From Cadophora sp. MPI-SDFR-AT-0126 (lineage: Eukaryota > Ascomycota > Leotiomycetes > Helotiales > Ploettnerulaceae), in the NCBI GenBank assembly GCA_020747065.1, contig JAGMVK010000016.1, positions 558,001 to 622,000 of the forward strand: a DNA stretch of 64,000 nucleotides, given 5' to 3'. The stretch's first letter is position 1. Each line of letters begins with the position of its first letter. Positions 1-11,914 of the stretch are shown here, piece after piece. Under the pieces are notes generated by a model that worked only from the letters and a program-made list of their open reading frames with translations, was not told the origin of the DNA and made no database searches. A program made the translations under genes and the position numbers.

Positions 1-1450
1 CCAGGGGAATAAGGTGATCTAGTATTGGCCATTGTGAACTGACGGTTAAGAGCCGAGCACAGGAAAGTTCCAGATCCGACCCAAGGGAACCTACAAAGAT
101 ATATGTGGCAACCAAGGCTGGTATTCGTCCTAATCTTCTGGATTTGGATATGCCGGAGCTGGATGCGAGACCTTGCTTTTCGTACATGGTAGTTTGGATA
201 AACATGTCTCTACACAACAGAATGACCTGCTGGAAGCAGACCATTGGAGACCTCCTATTGCCAGGTTTTGGCAAGGTAAACCTTATCATTATTGGGGCTT
301 GTCACGGGAGTTGTGCGATGCTTAATTCTTACCTGCCCTACTTGGAGAAGGTAGCACCGTCTAATATGGTTAAAGGGCATCAAAGTATAGAAATTTGAAA
401 AGTGACTGACGCCGATAAGCTGTACCTCGGAGCCATCCTAATCAGTAAGAATACTAGCCTCGATAGGTATGTTTGGGGCATGTCTCCGATATCATGCAGG
501 GCTAAATGCCATTTCGGTAGGTGGCTAATATCACCCTGTCGTGCCTCGCACTCGCGCAGATGACCACGGTGGTAAGTCCATGCACGAGCAAGCTTTGCAT
601 GTTTGGTAACAGATAATCGTGCTTCTTCTTTAGGTGTCCGTAATCTATGCCAGGGACAGGTCCGCCGACGGAATGGCGTGAGACCCGAAACCACTTGAGT
701 CAACCTCCAAAGCTGTTGAACCAAGAGGGAAACTAAAGTTTCCTTGCTCCGCATGTTCGACATCTACATCTTGAGTATCGAACTCGATAGTGCCAGGCTA
801 TTTGGAATAGATACATGTGATGTGCTGCATGTCAATTTATTTGCTATGGCGAAATCTGGGGAAGCATGACCAGCAACTTCAAGCAATCAAAATGGGACTT
901 CGGCTCAAGAGAGACCAATATAGAGTATACCAATCCAACGGAAACAGGTAATTTCGCAGCTACGCGAGGTACGAAACCGCACAGGGTATACTGTGAAGGA
1001 CTTTCAGCTTCCTGTCGGCATTTGACACTGCCATGTGGCTCATCGAGTGCCGGACAAGCAAGCTTCATGCTCTGATTAGACAAGGTGAATTTGGTCTCGT
1101 AGGGCAACTAAGACCAAATGAACTTTACGATGCAGCAAGGATGGGGAAAACTTCGGACCAGGGCAACTCGTTGCTGCGTATTGCTGGGAGACTTCAAATC
1201 CAGTTTGATATCCAGTTTGAAAAGACAATGCACACTCTTCATCAGCGACAGCGAACTTGATGATGGAGTCATGACAAACAAATACGTTCGCCAATAAAAC
1301 AGTCGCCAGAGAACCATGCGGGGAAGCATGCCACGTCTCGTTAATTTGCAATCCATCCGACTATAGCCGGCATTGAACAATCAAGCGAAGACAGCAGTAC
1401 TCGCTATGATTCGCTAGCTTGCGCCTCCAATAAATATACAGTTTGCTACT
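1..1450. other. No supportable gene
   Basis: Only short overlapping open frames on both strands (for example 105-398 plus and 380-763 minus). None shows a recognisable domain, a signal peptide, or an extension across plausible splice sites. I see no terminal repeats or transposon protein. It may be intergenic DNA or a decayed sequence at the edge of the window. Confidence 0.5.
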
Positions 1451-1945
1451 CTAAGAGAACCAAATCGGGAGGCTACCAATCATCTTCGCCGCCTCTGATC
1501 TGGCTGTGACTGGGGAAACAAAACACTCTTTTTCATACAATTCCACCTGATTTGCCACTGGAACTAGGAGAACTCGTGAAATGCGTTGTGTGTGGCGTAA
1601 AATATCTAAAAACCCATCAAATAAATGAAACTTAAGAAGGTGATCATATAGATCCCAGGCTTTTCCCCGGAATCGTTTGGAAAAATCAGCCGTATTAAGC
1701 TCTTCTGCATATCGTGAGGGCTGATGGGCTTCGAAACACTTCGGCATTTGCCCAGATGAAGGTGTGCAAACACGGAGATAGTGGCTGTCATTGAGGAAAT
1801 ATGATCGCTTGGTGATTGTAGTACCTATCGCGAGAACATATGTAGCTGAAAGCTCCTTGCCAGCTTGTAGGATGTGACGATGACTGTCACAGTGCGAGTG
1901 CCAGAGGGTTGTGGGAGAAAAGTTTGCTGGTACGATTAGTGTCAT
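1451..1945 (-). CDS. Hypothetical protein, 164 aa
   Basis: A single-exon frame from an ATG at 1945 to a stop at 1451. I do not recognise the family. The product has no signal peptide or membrane segment. A central stretch (around residues 95-120) is rich in Leu, Phe, Asp and His and could form amphipathic helices; the rest is mixed composition. An AG-rich stretch lies before the ATG but no other promoter mark is visible. It is the longest frame in the first 2.7 kb, but frames of this size occur by chance, so it could equally be non-coding or one exon of a degraded gene. It has no partner gene nearby. Confidence 0.22.
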   Translation of the reverse strand: MTLIVPANFSPTTLWHSHCDSHRHILQAGKELSATYVLAIGTTITKRSYFLNDSHYLRVCTPSSGQMPKCFEAHQPSRYAEELNTADFSKRFRGKAWDLYDHLLKFHLFDGFLDILRHTQRISRVLLVPVANQVELYEKECFVSPVTARSEAAKMIGSLPIWFS

Positions 1946-2758
1946 TCTATCTGCCTCTATGTTTTGTTTTCCTTAGAGAAAAGTATAGAGTCCTTGTGAT
2001 GTACGTTATTCTGATTCTCGGAGGGAAGGAAATCGAGGAGCATTAGTTGCAAACTTCGCTGATGGCCTCGGGAAATCGCTCAGCAGCAAAGTTGACACTG
2101 ATTCATCTCTGATAACGGCTAACTTTTAAGAGACGATCAGTCTTGAAGCATTGTAGCCACCTGAGACGTATGTATTGTATTCCCTTTGATACTCTCGATC
2201 AGCGACGTTACCATAACGAGGGCAAGCCGGTCGAACATGGCCTATAAACTATATGCTTTTCGTAAAAAGCAAAGACCCGCGAATCCATGAGATAGATAAG
2301 AGATGGAGTTTGGATTGAATTACATCCGCCTTTCTCTTGGAGATAGTAGTGGTGAATCGAAGTTATCGTCAACATCAGGCAGCTGTTTACTCCGACTTAG
2401 CTCCTCGCTTATCAACTAGCGCCGCGACTTTGTTTGGTACCTCGACATGCCTCGATCGCCTTCAATGTTTTTAAGCTTCGAGAAGAACTTTCGAGTCGAG
2501 AATACTGTAACACTCCACAAGCAAGGACCAATATCCAGCTGCGGAAGCTCATTTTCCTGATGTAAGTGTCGAAAAGCTGCGGGGACCCGTTGTCGGTTTA
2601 CAGTGACCGCACCTTCTCCTTCTGTTCGAGTTTTGGCTTCCCACGCAGTGCCCGCTCTTCCTTCCACGGCCGCCAGACTGGAGCGTCCGCCAGGTCCTGC
2701 GCTCCAACTCCATCTTCACCTTATTCATAGTAGTTCGCATGGAGGAAGGATAGCCACG
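1946..2758. other. Intergenic, probable promoter side of the next gene
   Basis: No supported coding region. The last 150 bases before 2759 are pyrimidine-rich, as is common in fungal leaders. The overlapping minus-strand frames at 2416-2773 look like shadows. Confidence 0.45.
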
Positions 2759-4588
2759 ATGGGCTCTGAACAAAGCACAGACGCGTTGGTATCCCTCTTG
2801 AAGAGTGACCCGCCGTAGCGAAGAGACAATATTTGCTATGGACGCCTCTTCAGAGCTTGGATATCTTCACTATCAATTCTTGTTGAACCAAGCTGACATT
2901 GACTTCGAAGGGCACGAACGCGCAGTAGCGGGGCCAAAAAAGACCCTATCATCCTGTCCTCTCCTTCTAAAGCTCCGCCAACGCGACGACAGACCCGCCA
3001 ACAGACTGCCGAAAAAGCTCGGATTGATTCGACTTCAGGGCGTGTACAAAAACTCTCCTCAACGCCAAAGCAAGCAGCAACTCCAACTCCAGCTCAACTC
3101 CTAATCGCAGCAGCAGCAACTGCTCAGCAAATCGTCCGTGAACCGCCGAAGGGTATGTTTGATGCGAAAGAACGCTTCTGATCATGAAAGATAAATGGTA
3201 TTGACGTTGGGGTGTATGTAGCAATTATTGCCGACCATCCTCGATCCGGCCACCGATTCGGCCGTCGATCACTTAGCCCGTCTCGCAGTGCTCAAGATAT
3301 CATTGAGGATGTTCCTTTCACGGTGCAGATGTCCCTCTTCGCCACTACTCAGAAGCTGGTCGAAGAGACGCTTTTCTACTGGACGAAGGAATGGGTACCG
3401 GAAGTACTTGCAAGTAAGAAATGGGAGCATCCAGAACAGACTGAGTTGAATTACGTGAGTTTATCCTGTAATACGGCTATTAGCAGGCATCCAAGGTTCT
3501 GTCAACCCAGTAAAGTTAGAACAACCACGCCGCTTCCGATCGATAAAGATTTGTCCACTATGGTTTAAAATTCGAGACTGAGCTAACCTTCTTAGTGGTT
3601 TCGATCATTTGATGGGAACAGGCGTTTAAAAGAGTTGGTTGTTCGCGGACTGGCCCATAGCCGCTCTAATCTCAGCTATGAAGACCTCCGCAAGCTGTTA
3701 CAAAATCTGCAACATATTCGACATGCTGCTGTTCACCGAAAGCGACTCAATACCCCCTACATACGAGAGTTGATGGCTGATGCAATACGCATTACTCATG
3801 GCATGGACGATCTGCTGCGAAACAAGAAGATCAGGGAAATGCAAAAGGCTTTGATAAGGACTGATCTTGAAAGACTGAGGGTTGTAATTGGTATACCTAT
3901 CGAGGACTTTGATGCTGCCGGAGCGACTTTGACTGGGCCACTTAGCAACCAAGGTGTTGATGGCATGGCTGGTCAACATTCACATGCTGCATCTCGAGAA
4001 CATGCCGATTTGCACACTAAGTTCGAGCCAGTCGAGGGACAGTCGGGCAGCAGTGAGAACAATCGGAAGGTAAGTGCTACAAATGCTATGTCAGCAAACT
4101 TCAGAGCGATGCCTGGAAACGAAAATCAAGAGCAGATCGCTGGACCAAGTCGGGTTATGACAGTGCCACAGGGCCTCGTACCTGCAGAACGAGGATTTGG
4201 GATACGTCGCGAGAACAGGCCACTTGCTTTCAGCAATGATCGGAGACTTACTCGAAGCCTGACCAAGAATGCCGCCAAAGTTAAAGTCATTGACTTGACT
4301 GAGGACGGAGATGACGATATCTTCGGGGAAGCAAGGGAAAAGCAGCCAAATGTCAAGAAGAGACCACAGGAGGACAATCTTCAAGGATCGAACATGAGAG
4401 CGTTCAACTACGTAGGACAAAGCTTCATCGAGATTTCCGACACTGATTCCGACAAGGAAAGTGGCGAAATTGATGAAGGCACTGATCCTGAGGATGGCGA
4501 TGACGAGAACTTGATACATTTTTCAAATGCTCCACGCATGCGTCCCGACGCGCAGTACAAGAGACCACGATTGGGTCGGGACTTCTGA
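2759..4588 (+). CDS. Unknown fungal protein with two SUMO-interaction-like motifs, 502 aa
   Basis: Four exons fit in phase: 2759-2814, 2926-3152, 3222-3454 and 3596-4588. Introns 2 and 3 are strong (GTATGT and GTGAGT donors, an AGCTAAC branch site in the third). The first (GTAGCG donor, GCTGAC branch, GCGCAG acceptor) is weaker, so the N-terminus is tentative. Residues 20-100 are Ser/Pro/Gln-rich and probably disordered. Residues about 115-290 form a helical core, with a conserved-looking TEEFYWTKEW-type segment and an arginine/histidine-rich helix. After about residue 300 the chain is again disordered and carries VIDLT at 403-407 followed by an acidic run, then FIEIS at about 449-453 followed by alternating Asp/Ser. 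These match the hydrophobic-core-plus-acidic pattern of SUMO-interaction motifs. I do not recognise the core fold. It converges on the MEF2 gene, ending 362 bp away. Confidence 0.68.
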
Positions 4589-4950
4589 ATGCAGGGAAGA
4601 TATGGTATTGATATTGGCTTTTGCTCGAAATGCTGTATAACGAACTTTTGGAGATCAACCCCGTTTGGGTTTTTGCGCCGGTGCACAATCCACTGCGGAA
4701 ATGGGCTATTGATATAATCTGAGGATGGTTCACTACTAAACAATTAGTCTTAGGTTATGGAGAAATTGTATCGTTTCCGCGGCTTTGCATCCAACAGTGA
4801 AAGTATGTCTGTCACTCCTTCAGAAGGAAACCTGCCAATCCTTGTCCTTGCGTCACTAAACTTTCAAGAAGATGGCAGGGCAGTACCTATGTCATCTTAA
4901 TTGTGATTTTGGCTACTTTTACACTTGATCATACTGATAAATACATACAA
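4589..4950. other. Convergent intergenic spacer
   Basis: Holds the 3' ends of two converging genes. Contains AT-rich runs suitable for polyadenylation signals on both strands (for example around 4905-4960). No gene seen. Confidence 0.5.
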
Positions 4951-7785
4951 TTACATGGCTTTCTCTCTCTGTCCGGACAACCGTTCAAACTTATCAACAC
5001 TCATAATGAATGTCCCTCTCCCACCTGTCAAGCTTCTGAGATGCTTCAAATACCCGACCATTTCCTTCAAGGGAACTCTCGCATGGACATGTCTAGCATG
5101 ACCAGGCCCAGACGCGACACCGCTACTCGATGACGCAAATGGGTCTGGAGGAGCGTATATCCTCTTCGGATCGATCGCCGGTAACTCAAAGGCAGAGTCT
5201 TCACTGCCGTCCGACTCGAGCGAGAGGATGTGTCCTCCACGCGCAGAGGAGATATCGTGGACGATGGCACCGAGCGATCCTTCGTCGCAGGATATCACGA
5301 CGTTCATAACGGGCTCCATGAACGCGATGTTATTACCATCCAAGGTTTCCTTAAGCGCAGCCTGGACCGAAAGTCTCGCTGCTGATGATAATGCTGCGGG
5401 TGATGTGTCTGTTCCAAAAAGATCAACCGGTGGATCGAATTTTAGACTTACATGGCAGGCGTGCATGGGAAATGAACGGCGCGGTCCTCGAGCCAGAGCA
5501 GCGACCGCGCCGTTGACGAGAGCTTCCCGTACTGTTGCCAGAGGTAGATCTTTAGGCAGGGCAGATCCCTCGTCTTCTTCGCCGAACCAAGAAGTCGGGA
5601 TGTCGACTGATATGGAATTTCCGTCACGAGTGACGGTGTAATCTGAAACCCGAAGCGTATCCTCAAGGGAATGGACCGAGGCTTCGCATCCAGCTTTGCC
5701 TTTCTTGCCTGCTATGTCTCGATCGAAGACGACTCTATGTGGGGCTGAGGCTGAGAGTACGGATTCGCGGTAGCTGATCTCGATGTTGCCCATTGTTGCT
5801 TTGGCTTTGAAATCGTTGACAAGCCTATCTCTTGCGATCTCAAGATGCAGCTCTCCCATACCACTAAGCAACATCTGTCCGGTTTCCTCGTCCGTGCTGA
5901 CGTGTAGACTGGGATCTTCTCGAAGCAAATTTGCGAGGATCTCGGCTACGTTCTTCTCTTCGCTGAGACTGTGTGGCTCGATCGCTGCGAAGAATACGGG
6001 CGGAGGGACATCGATAGGACGCAGTTGCAGCATGTTTAATGGTGCTGGGGGTCCAGTTCTGGGATTTACACCGGGATAGGAAATTAGTGTGTCGCCTGTG
6101 CGAGCGTGCTTGAGGCCAGTTATGACACCAATCTGGCCAGCGGAGATATGGGATATCTCAACAGCGTCGGCGGCTTGCATTTGCAACAGTCGTTGTGCTC
6201 GCTCTGTGACATGGAGATTGGTGTTCCAGAGTGCTGCGTTGCGCTTGAGTGAGCCAGAGTAGACTCGGATATAGACGAGTACACCACGGCGTGGATCGTT
6301 GACAACTTTAAATGCTAGAGCGCAGGCTTCGATTTGTGCTATCATGGAGGTGGCCGAGCTGGATTTCTTGGAGAGATGTTTGCTCCAGCTTGAGGCGAGG
6401 GAGAGTTTGCCATCTAGGAGATCTGAGAGGCTTCCTCTCTTCTCACCAATGCTGACTTCCGAGCTTGGTCGTTCGGTTGGGTTCGGGAGTAGATCATCAA
6501 CAGCATCGAGCAATGGCTGAACACCAATGTTCCTAAAGCTAGCGCCTGCGAAGACTGGAATCAGGCGTCCAGAGCCATCAATGATGCATCTTCTCAAGCT
6601 GCCTCGAACAGCTTGTGGTGGCACTGCCAGAGTATCATCGTCACACTCGAGCCACGTCTCGAGAAGCTGCTCATCGAATTCGCAAAGTCCTTCAACGAGC
6701 GCTGCTCGAGCCTTTATTAGCTCTGCTCGAAATTCTGGATCTTCTCGACTGAGTTCATCCAGAGTGAAGTTTTGGATGGTCTTCCCATCACCACCTTCTT
6801 TCCACTTCAGACCACAGAGGTTGACAGCATCTCCAACACCGGTGAATCTGGCTTCACCGCCTTCCCACCATGGGATATGACACACAGCTGGAAAACCACG
6901 TAGCCTCGATCCAATTTCCTTGACGGTTCTATTGAAAGCCGCACCATCTCTGTCAAGTTTGTTGACGAACACTATCCTGGGAATGTTGTAGTAGTTGGCT
7001 TGAGTCCAGACTTTCTCGGTCTGAGCTTCGACGCCAGCCACGCCATCGAGAATGCAGACTGCGCCGTCGAGAATACGTAATGAGCGCAGAACTTCGAATG
7101 TGAAGTCTGCGTGCCCGGGAGTGTCTATAAGATTTATTGTGTGGGGTGTGAGATGTTTTGGGGAGTCGGTTTTGACGGGCCGGCCTTCGTGAAAGGGAGG
7201 CCAGTGAAATGTTACGGCTGCGGACTGGATTGTGATTCCTCGCTCTCGTTCAGCAGGAAGGAAGTCTGTGACAGTAGAGCCATCGTCAACATCTAGTGGA
7301 AGTTAGCATGAGAATGAATCTGCCTAGCACAAGAAGATGCCAAAGTCACGTGGATGATAGAGGAAGACCCAGATTCTTGACAGAAGCGGTTCATGAGCAA
7401 AACAAGACAGCTGATTTGAGGAGAATGATAAAAGCTCAAATATGAACATTGGAATATGCTTTGTAAAATTTGTTTATACCTCCGATTCGTCGAGTTATGC
7501 CACTGTAATACAGCATACGCTCTGTGGTCGTTGTCTTTCCCTGTTTAACATCAGTCAATTGTCCATACCGGTGAGTCAAATATATCTTACAGCGTCGATA
7601 TGTGCTATGATCCCAATATTCCTAGTCGCCTCGATATTTGGATCGTGTCCATGATTAGGGAGGTGAGAAGTTGAGTAGTGGCGTGATGTATGTGCTCGAG
7701 GACAATACGCCTTATTGACTAAAGCGAGACGCTGGAGTCGTCGATGCGATATTTGACATCCTCCCTTTAGAATCAGTAGACGCAT
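4951..7785 (-). CDS. MEF2: Mitochondrial elongation factor G2 (ribosome-recycling GTPase), 865 aa
   Basis: A translational GTPase of the EF-G2/Mef2 type, which with ribosome recycling factor splits mitochondrial ribosomes after termination. Exons on the minus strand are 7785-7591, 7540-7480 and 7292-4951. Introns have GTAAGA and GTATAA donors with CAG and TAG acceptors, and all join in phase. The N-terminus is basic and rich in Arg, Ser and Leu, as expected of a mitochondrial presequence. G1 is AHIDAGKT (61-68), the switch region reads [11 protein letters not shown] then the RERGIT element, G3 is DTPGH (142-146) and G4 is NKLD (196-199). Domains II-V follow, including the [12 protein letters not shown] block. 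Length is close to yeast Mef2 (about 820). Assignment to EF-G2 rather than EF-G1 rests on overall resemblance and the acidic, variable insertion around residues 290-310. It shares a 380-bp divergent promoter with VPS17. The start is the ATG at 7785, not the GTG just upstream. Confidence 0.93.
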
Positions 7786-8166
7786 CACCTCATGCTTTGA
7801 TGTTGTATGTACTAAGTGACAGAAGTATTGATGAGAAGCCTTTGAAGTTCTAACTTTGATAAAGGGACTCGCTTAGCGCTTCAGGATAGGATTGGCGTGG
7901 CGCTTCCCGGATGGCCCTCCGCGCTATGGAAGCCTTGTTGACGGCTGGCAGAGCTTCATCATTGCTTCATCACCACCTCACTTGGTTGCTCTCTCTACGC
8001 CAACAATTCGGTCCGTGATCATTCGAAGGCAGCATCGCAAATGCCAACTCCATCGCGACCATAATTCTTTACTAGAACAGCTCTGCGACGGCACCATCCT
8101 CGAGCATCTGCCCAGCCGCCTGTTCGCAATCCAGAGAAGGAGCCTGTACTCGCAATTGGAACCAAC
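7786..8166. promoter_or_regulatory. Divergent promoter region, MEF2 / VPS17
   Basis: 381 bp separate the start codons of two outward-facing housekeeping genes, so both promoters and leaders must lie here. No clear TATA box or known operator is visible. Confidence 0.5.
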
Positions 8167-10254
8167 ATGGACTACTCTTCGTCCATCCATGATGCTGATA
8201 ATCCAGCAGGAGCATCTCCATGGGGTTCATCACCAGTGCCCTCTCCTCAGCATGCGCGAACAAGCTCCTTTCCAACTTCTGGCGACGTTCCACCCTCCCC
8301 AATTCCCTACAACCCAAATGCACAAGCTCCGGGCTATTCGAACGAAGACATGATAGGTGGAGGGGGATACCAGAGGCCTGAGAGCAGTGCTGGGACGGAT
8401 TCTGTGACAGAAAGCGATGGCCGTAGGCCAGATACCGCCGAATCGGTCCGGAGCCAGACCGAGCAGCAGCCATTTCTTGCAGGCCAGCAGCAACAAGCAC
8501 CGGCACAGCAGCAATATCAGGCACAGCCTCACAGAGCAGAGCCTCAAAGATATCACTCGAATGCACGACAACAGCAGCAGCCTCAAGCGCCCCAATATAA
8601 ACTACAAGCAAAGATTACAGGTCTGGAGCGAACTGGAAGGAAGGATCCAATTCTGAGGTTTGATATTCATGTAAGTAAACTACTGCAGGCGATTTTATTG
8701 TTTTAAAAATGCTGACTGTCCAGACCAATCTCCCCAAGTTTAGAACCACACAATTCCGAGATGTTCGTCGAACACATTCTGAATTCATCAAACTCGCCGA
8801 TCACCTCGTGTCTTCCAATCCAGAAGCTCTTGTACCAGCAGTTCCGCCCGCGTTGACATCTGCTGGTGCTGGTACAGACGAAGACGAAGCTCGGGTAAAG
8901 GCATCCCTTCAGAGATGGCTAAACTATGTTTGCGCAAACGAGGTCTTGATGAGAGATGACGAAATGGTTCTTTTCGTGGAAAGTGACTTTGGGTACAGCC
9001 CGATGCTGAAAAGAAAGCAGCCAGCGACGGGCGTGCGAAGAAGGGTCATCAAACAATTCGCACCGCCTCCAGATGATACGCCAGAGCTACAAGATGCACG
9101 ACCTATTGTAAAACTTTTCTATCTTGGTACCATGGACGCTGGCCACAAGGTTGATAAGCTTGTTAAGGCTCGAAGGGGTATGTGGTACTCAACGTGCATA
9201 ATTTGATACTTGCTCATCTATTATAGGAGTTGGACTTGCAGAGTCCGATTTCGGTGTCAAGATTGGTGCCATGAGCGTTCAGGAGCCCCATTCGGGACTT
9301 GCCAATGCTTATCGCAAGCTTGGAAAGACGATTCAAACCACAGGAGACTTCCACGCCGCTCAAGCCACTGCTGAAGCTACAACGATCGGTGACCCCCTGC
9401 AGTACCATTCTCAAGACGCGTTCATCGTCAAGGAGACCCTCACGAATCGTCATATACTCTTGCGCGAGCTATTACAAGCCCAGCAATTAACCCGGAGCAA
9501 GCTGAATGCTGCAGATAGATTGAAAGCAAGCTCGTCTGTTCGACGGGAGAAAGTCGACGAAGCAATCTCCGCGTTGGATGAAGCTCGAAGTAACGAGCTT
9601 TATCTCGTGGGTAAAACTCAGCGGGTGACTGCAAATCTCCTGCAGGAGCAGCGTCGATGGTTTGCACGGACCGCGGCGGATTTGAGACTCAGCATCCGGG
9701 AGTATGTGATTCGCGAGATCGAAGCTGAAAGACGAACACTGGCAACACTCGAAAGTATCAGGCCCGACATCCGGGCAATCGATTCTTCCGGGGGTCTTTC
9801 ACGTCTAGGGAGGGAGAATGTAGGACGGAGGGCCAGTTTGGCAACCAGTCAGGGCAAGAACGGGGATAGCTGTAAGTTAATCCGAGAGGATCCCCATTTG
9901 GAAATTTTCGCGAGCTCCGGATATCATCCCCGGCACCTCTTCTGGGGAATGATCTATTTCTCGGAGCCTTGACCGACTCCAACCCTTTCCCCACATGGGC
10001 GAGCATCTGCTAACTTACCGGTCCCTATAGGGTCAGGAGTTCCTCGTCGCCCAGACGTGTTGAGCAGAAGCATTTCAGGCAGTTTCATGTCAAATGTTCC
10101 AGAGGAAAATGAGCAAGACGGTCAGGGTCCAAATCGAGCTAGAGCCCTCAGTGGCGCCAGTGCTGGTGGGCTCAAAGACGTCAAGGAAGAGGACGATGAG
10201 GACAGAGTCGACGCCAGAAATGCAGCCGCTCGTCTCGCGACCTCGTCGTTCTAG
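8167..10254 (+). CDS. VPS17: Retromer sorting nexin Vps17, 608 aa
   Basis: A PX-BAR sorting nexin that pairs with Vps5 to form the membrane-bending half of retromer, which returns cargo receptors from endosomes to the Golgi. Four exons: 8167-8670, 8724-9177, 9227-9871 and 10031-10254. Donors are GTAAGT, GTATGT and GTAAGT, all acceptors are AG, and phases are consistent. Residues 1-150 are low complexity, rich in Ser, Pro and Gln, ending in a Gln repeat around 110-140. The PX domain spans about 150-265, beginning with the YKLQAKITGLER strand and including the FRTTQFRDVRRTHSEF helix. A helical BAR-like region covers about 300-545. The C-terminus is acidic and disordered. As in yeast Vps17, the PX domain lacks an obvious full phosphoinositide pocket, though this is judged by eye. 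The long Gln-rich head is typical of filamentous fungi. Confidence 0.92.
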
Positions 10255-11914
10255 CGCACTCACGATCCGAGAACGTGGTATCCATGCAGCCATCCTGGTC
10301 AACAAGGCTTCCGTTGTATTCCCACATCCCTCTGTAACATTGATAGTACATACCAATTTGTGAACCACAGCAGCTGGATGAGTTGATTTGAAGGGCTTGA
10401 GAGGCCCTATATAAATTTCTGTGCAATAACGAGGCCACGATGAAGCCAACCATGTCGCTGTTCATCTCATCTCCATCTCATTCTCTTTTTCACATGCTGA
10501 TCCTACTTCTCTCCGGCCACGTCAGAGAGAGGCGCACCCGAAAGCGACATATCCCGATCCTCTCCAATGGCTATGATCTACGCATTCTGATATACAGAAT
10601 TTGAACTCCCAGTGGGGCCCCATTGTTCTGTATGCAGAGCTGCAGCACTTAGGGCACACATCCAGCTAAGCGGACCAGCAGGAGCAAGGCTCAGCAACGC
10701 AACACTCAGCAATCCCCAACTACTTTCAGCCGCGGCACTCTCTCCCTCCGTTCTTCGCCGCCTCTCTCTGGCAATGAAGCCGAAATACCTTAGGTGCTTG
10801 GGATCCTTGGCTAGTCCTCGGTGAAATGGGACATACTTTCGCAGGTCAGGATCAACTGCCAGCTCACCGCACATTGTGCGTCAAAGTGGATTGAGATATC
10901 TATCAAGTCGCACACTGGTTGTGCAGCTGGTTGTGCAGCTGGTTGTGCAGCGTTATGACGACGTGCTAGCAGAAATGCCGACGATAAGAAAAGCCTACGG
11001 TAGTACGATTTGTCCAGCAGCTATTGCGCTGATTGCTCCGATGCGGCCAGTTCTGAAAGCTCCACTGTCTATCAGAATGGCCGTAATGGGGCCATCAAGA
11101 GCATGCGTCTGGATCATCGGTGACCAGCCGCCGCGGGACAACGGCTTCCGTCCACCAGAGCGCAATACCCAGAGCCCCTAAGGAACCCCGGGTTTGTGAA
11201 GGTTGCGGTACGGTGACAGTGGTGACCAGTTGGAAAATAGCCTTAAGACTGAATCCAAAGTTGTCACAAGTATGGGGTTCTCCCCAGGCTCCCGGGACTG
11301 CTGCTAACATCCCACGCCCATCAGTGCGAGCTATAGGATGAGGGCTATTGTAATTACTGCTGGCCATCGAGAAACTTTTTTGGCCTCTTATATCAGCACG
11401 CTTTCGTCCCATAGGTCCGATAAAAAGGAAAAACAGGCCCGGGCCCGACCCATGTCGCGCATGCTGCAGTCGCAGGGTTCAGGGAGCTCTGGCTCTGGCA
11501 GCACGCTGTCCCAAGCGGTACGTTTCGTACCTCGCGAGTTCGCTCTCCATACCCCTCCATACCTCGCATACATGCAATCCTTATCCATGCCAGCCATGCT
11601 TGCCCGCCGTCCTGCATCCATGTATCAAAGGTCGTCCCTGGACCCTCCCTGCTATTATTATGAACCACTTTCTATCGTCGAGATTACAAGCTGCTTTCTA
11701 ACTGGCAAATCCCTTTGACAGTCATCGACCCTAATCATCATGGAAAGTCGGTCTGAAAGATTAGCTTGGGAAAGGGGGTTTTCAAGGACATATTTGAACC
11801 CCCACGTATCCCCCCATCATTCCATCGTGGAGGAACCAGTTAACCCCGCAAAATTATTTTCTTTTTTGACGCCTTTTGACTAAAGCTTTTCGTACCTGTC
11901 TTAAAAGGATCAAA
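10255..11914. other. Long intergenic region with a short tandem repeat
   Basis: 1.66 kb without a supported gene. Open frames such as 11338-11718 (plus) have no recognisable domain. It carries the 12-bp triple repeat listed separately. The last 150 bp before 11915 hold pyrimidine- and A-rich stretches that probably form the promoter and leader of the polyol dehydrogenase. Confidence 0.5.
10915..10950. repeat. Tandem repeat, 12-bp unit x3
   Basis: Three perfect consecutive copies of CTGGTTGTGCAG. No spacer, so not CRISPR-like. It lies between the Vps17 and polyol dehydrogenase genes and in no supported gene. A short minisatellite from replication slippage is the simplest reading. Confidence 0.9.

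Noticed and set aside
380..763. 127-aa minus-strand frame near the window start
   Set aside because: No recognisable domain or splice continuation; competing frames on both strands nearby.
10915..10950. CRISPR-like array
   Set aside because: Repeats are directly adjacent with no spacers, and the organism is eukaryotic.
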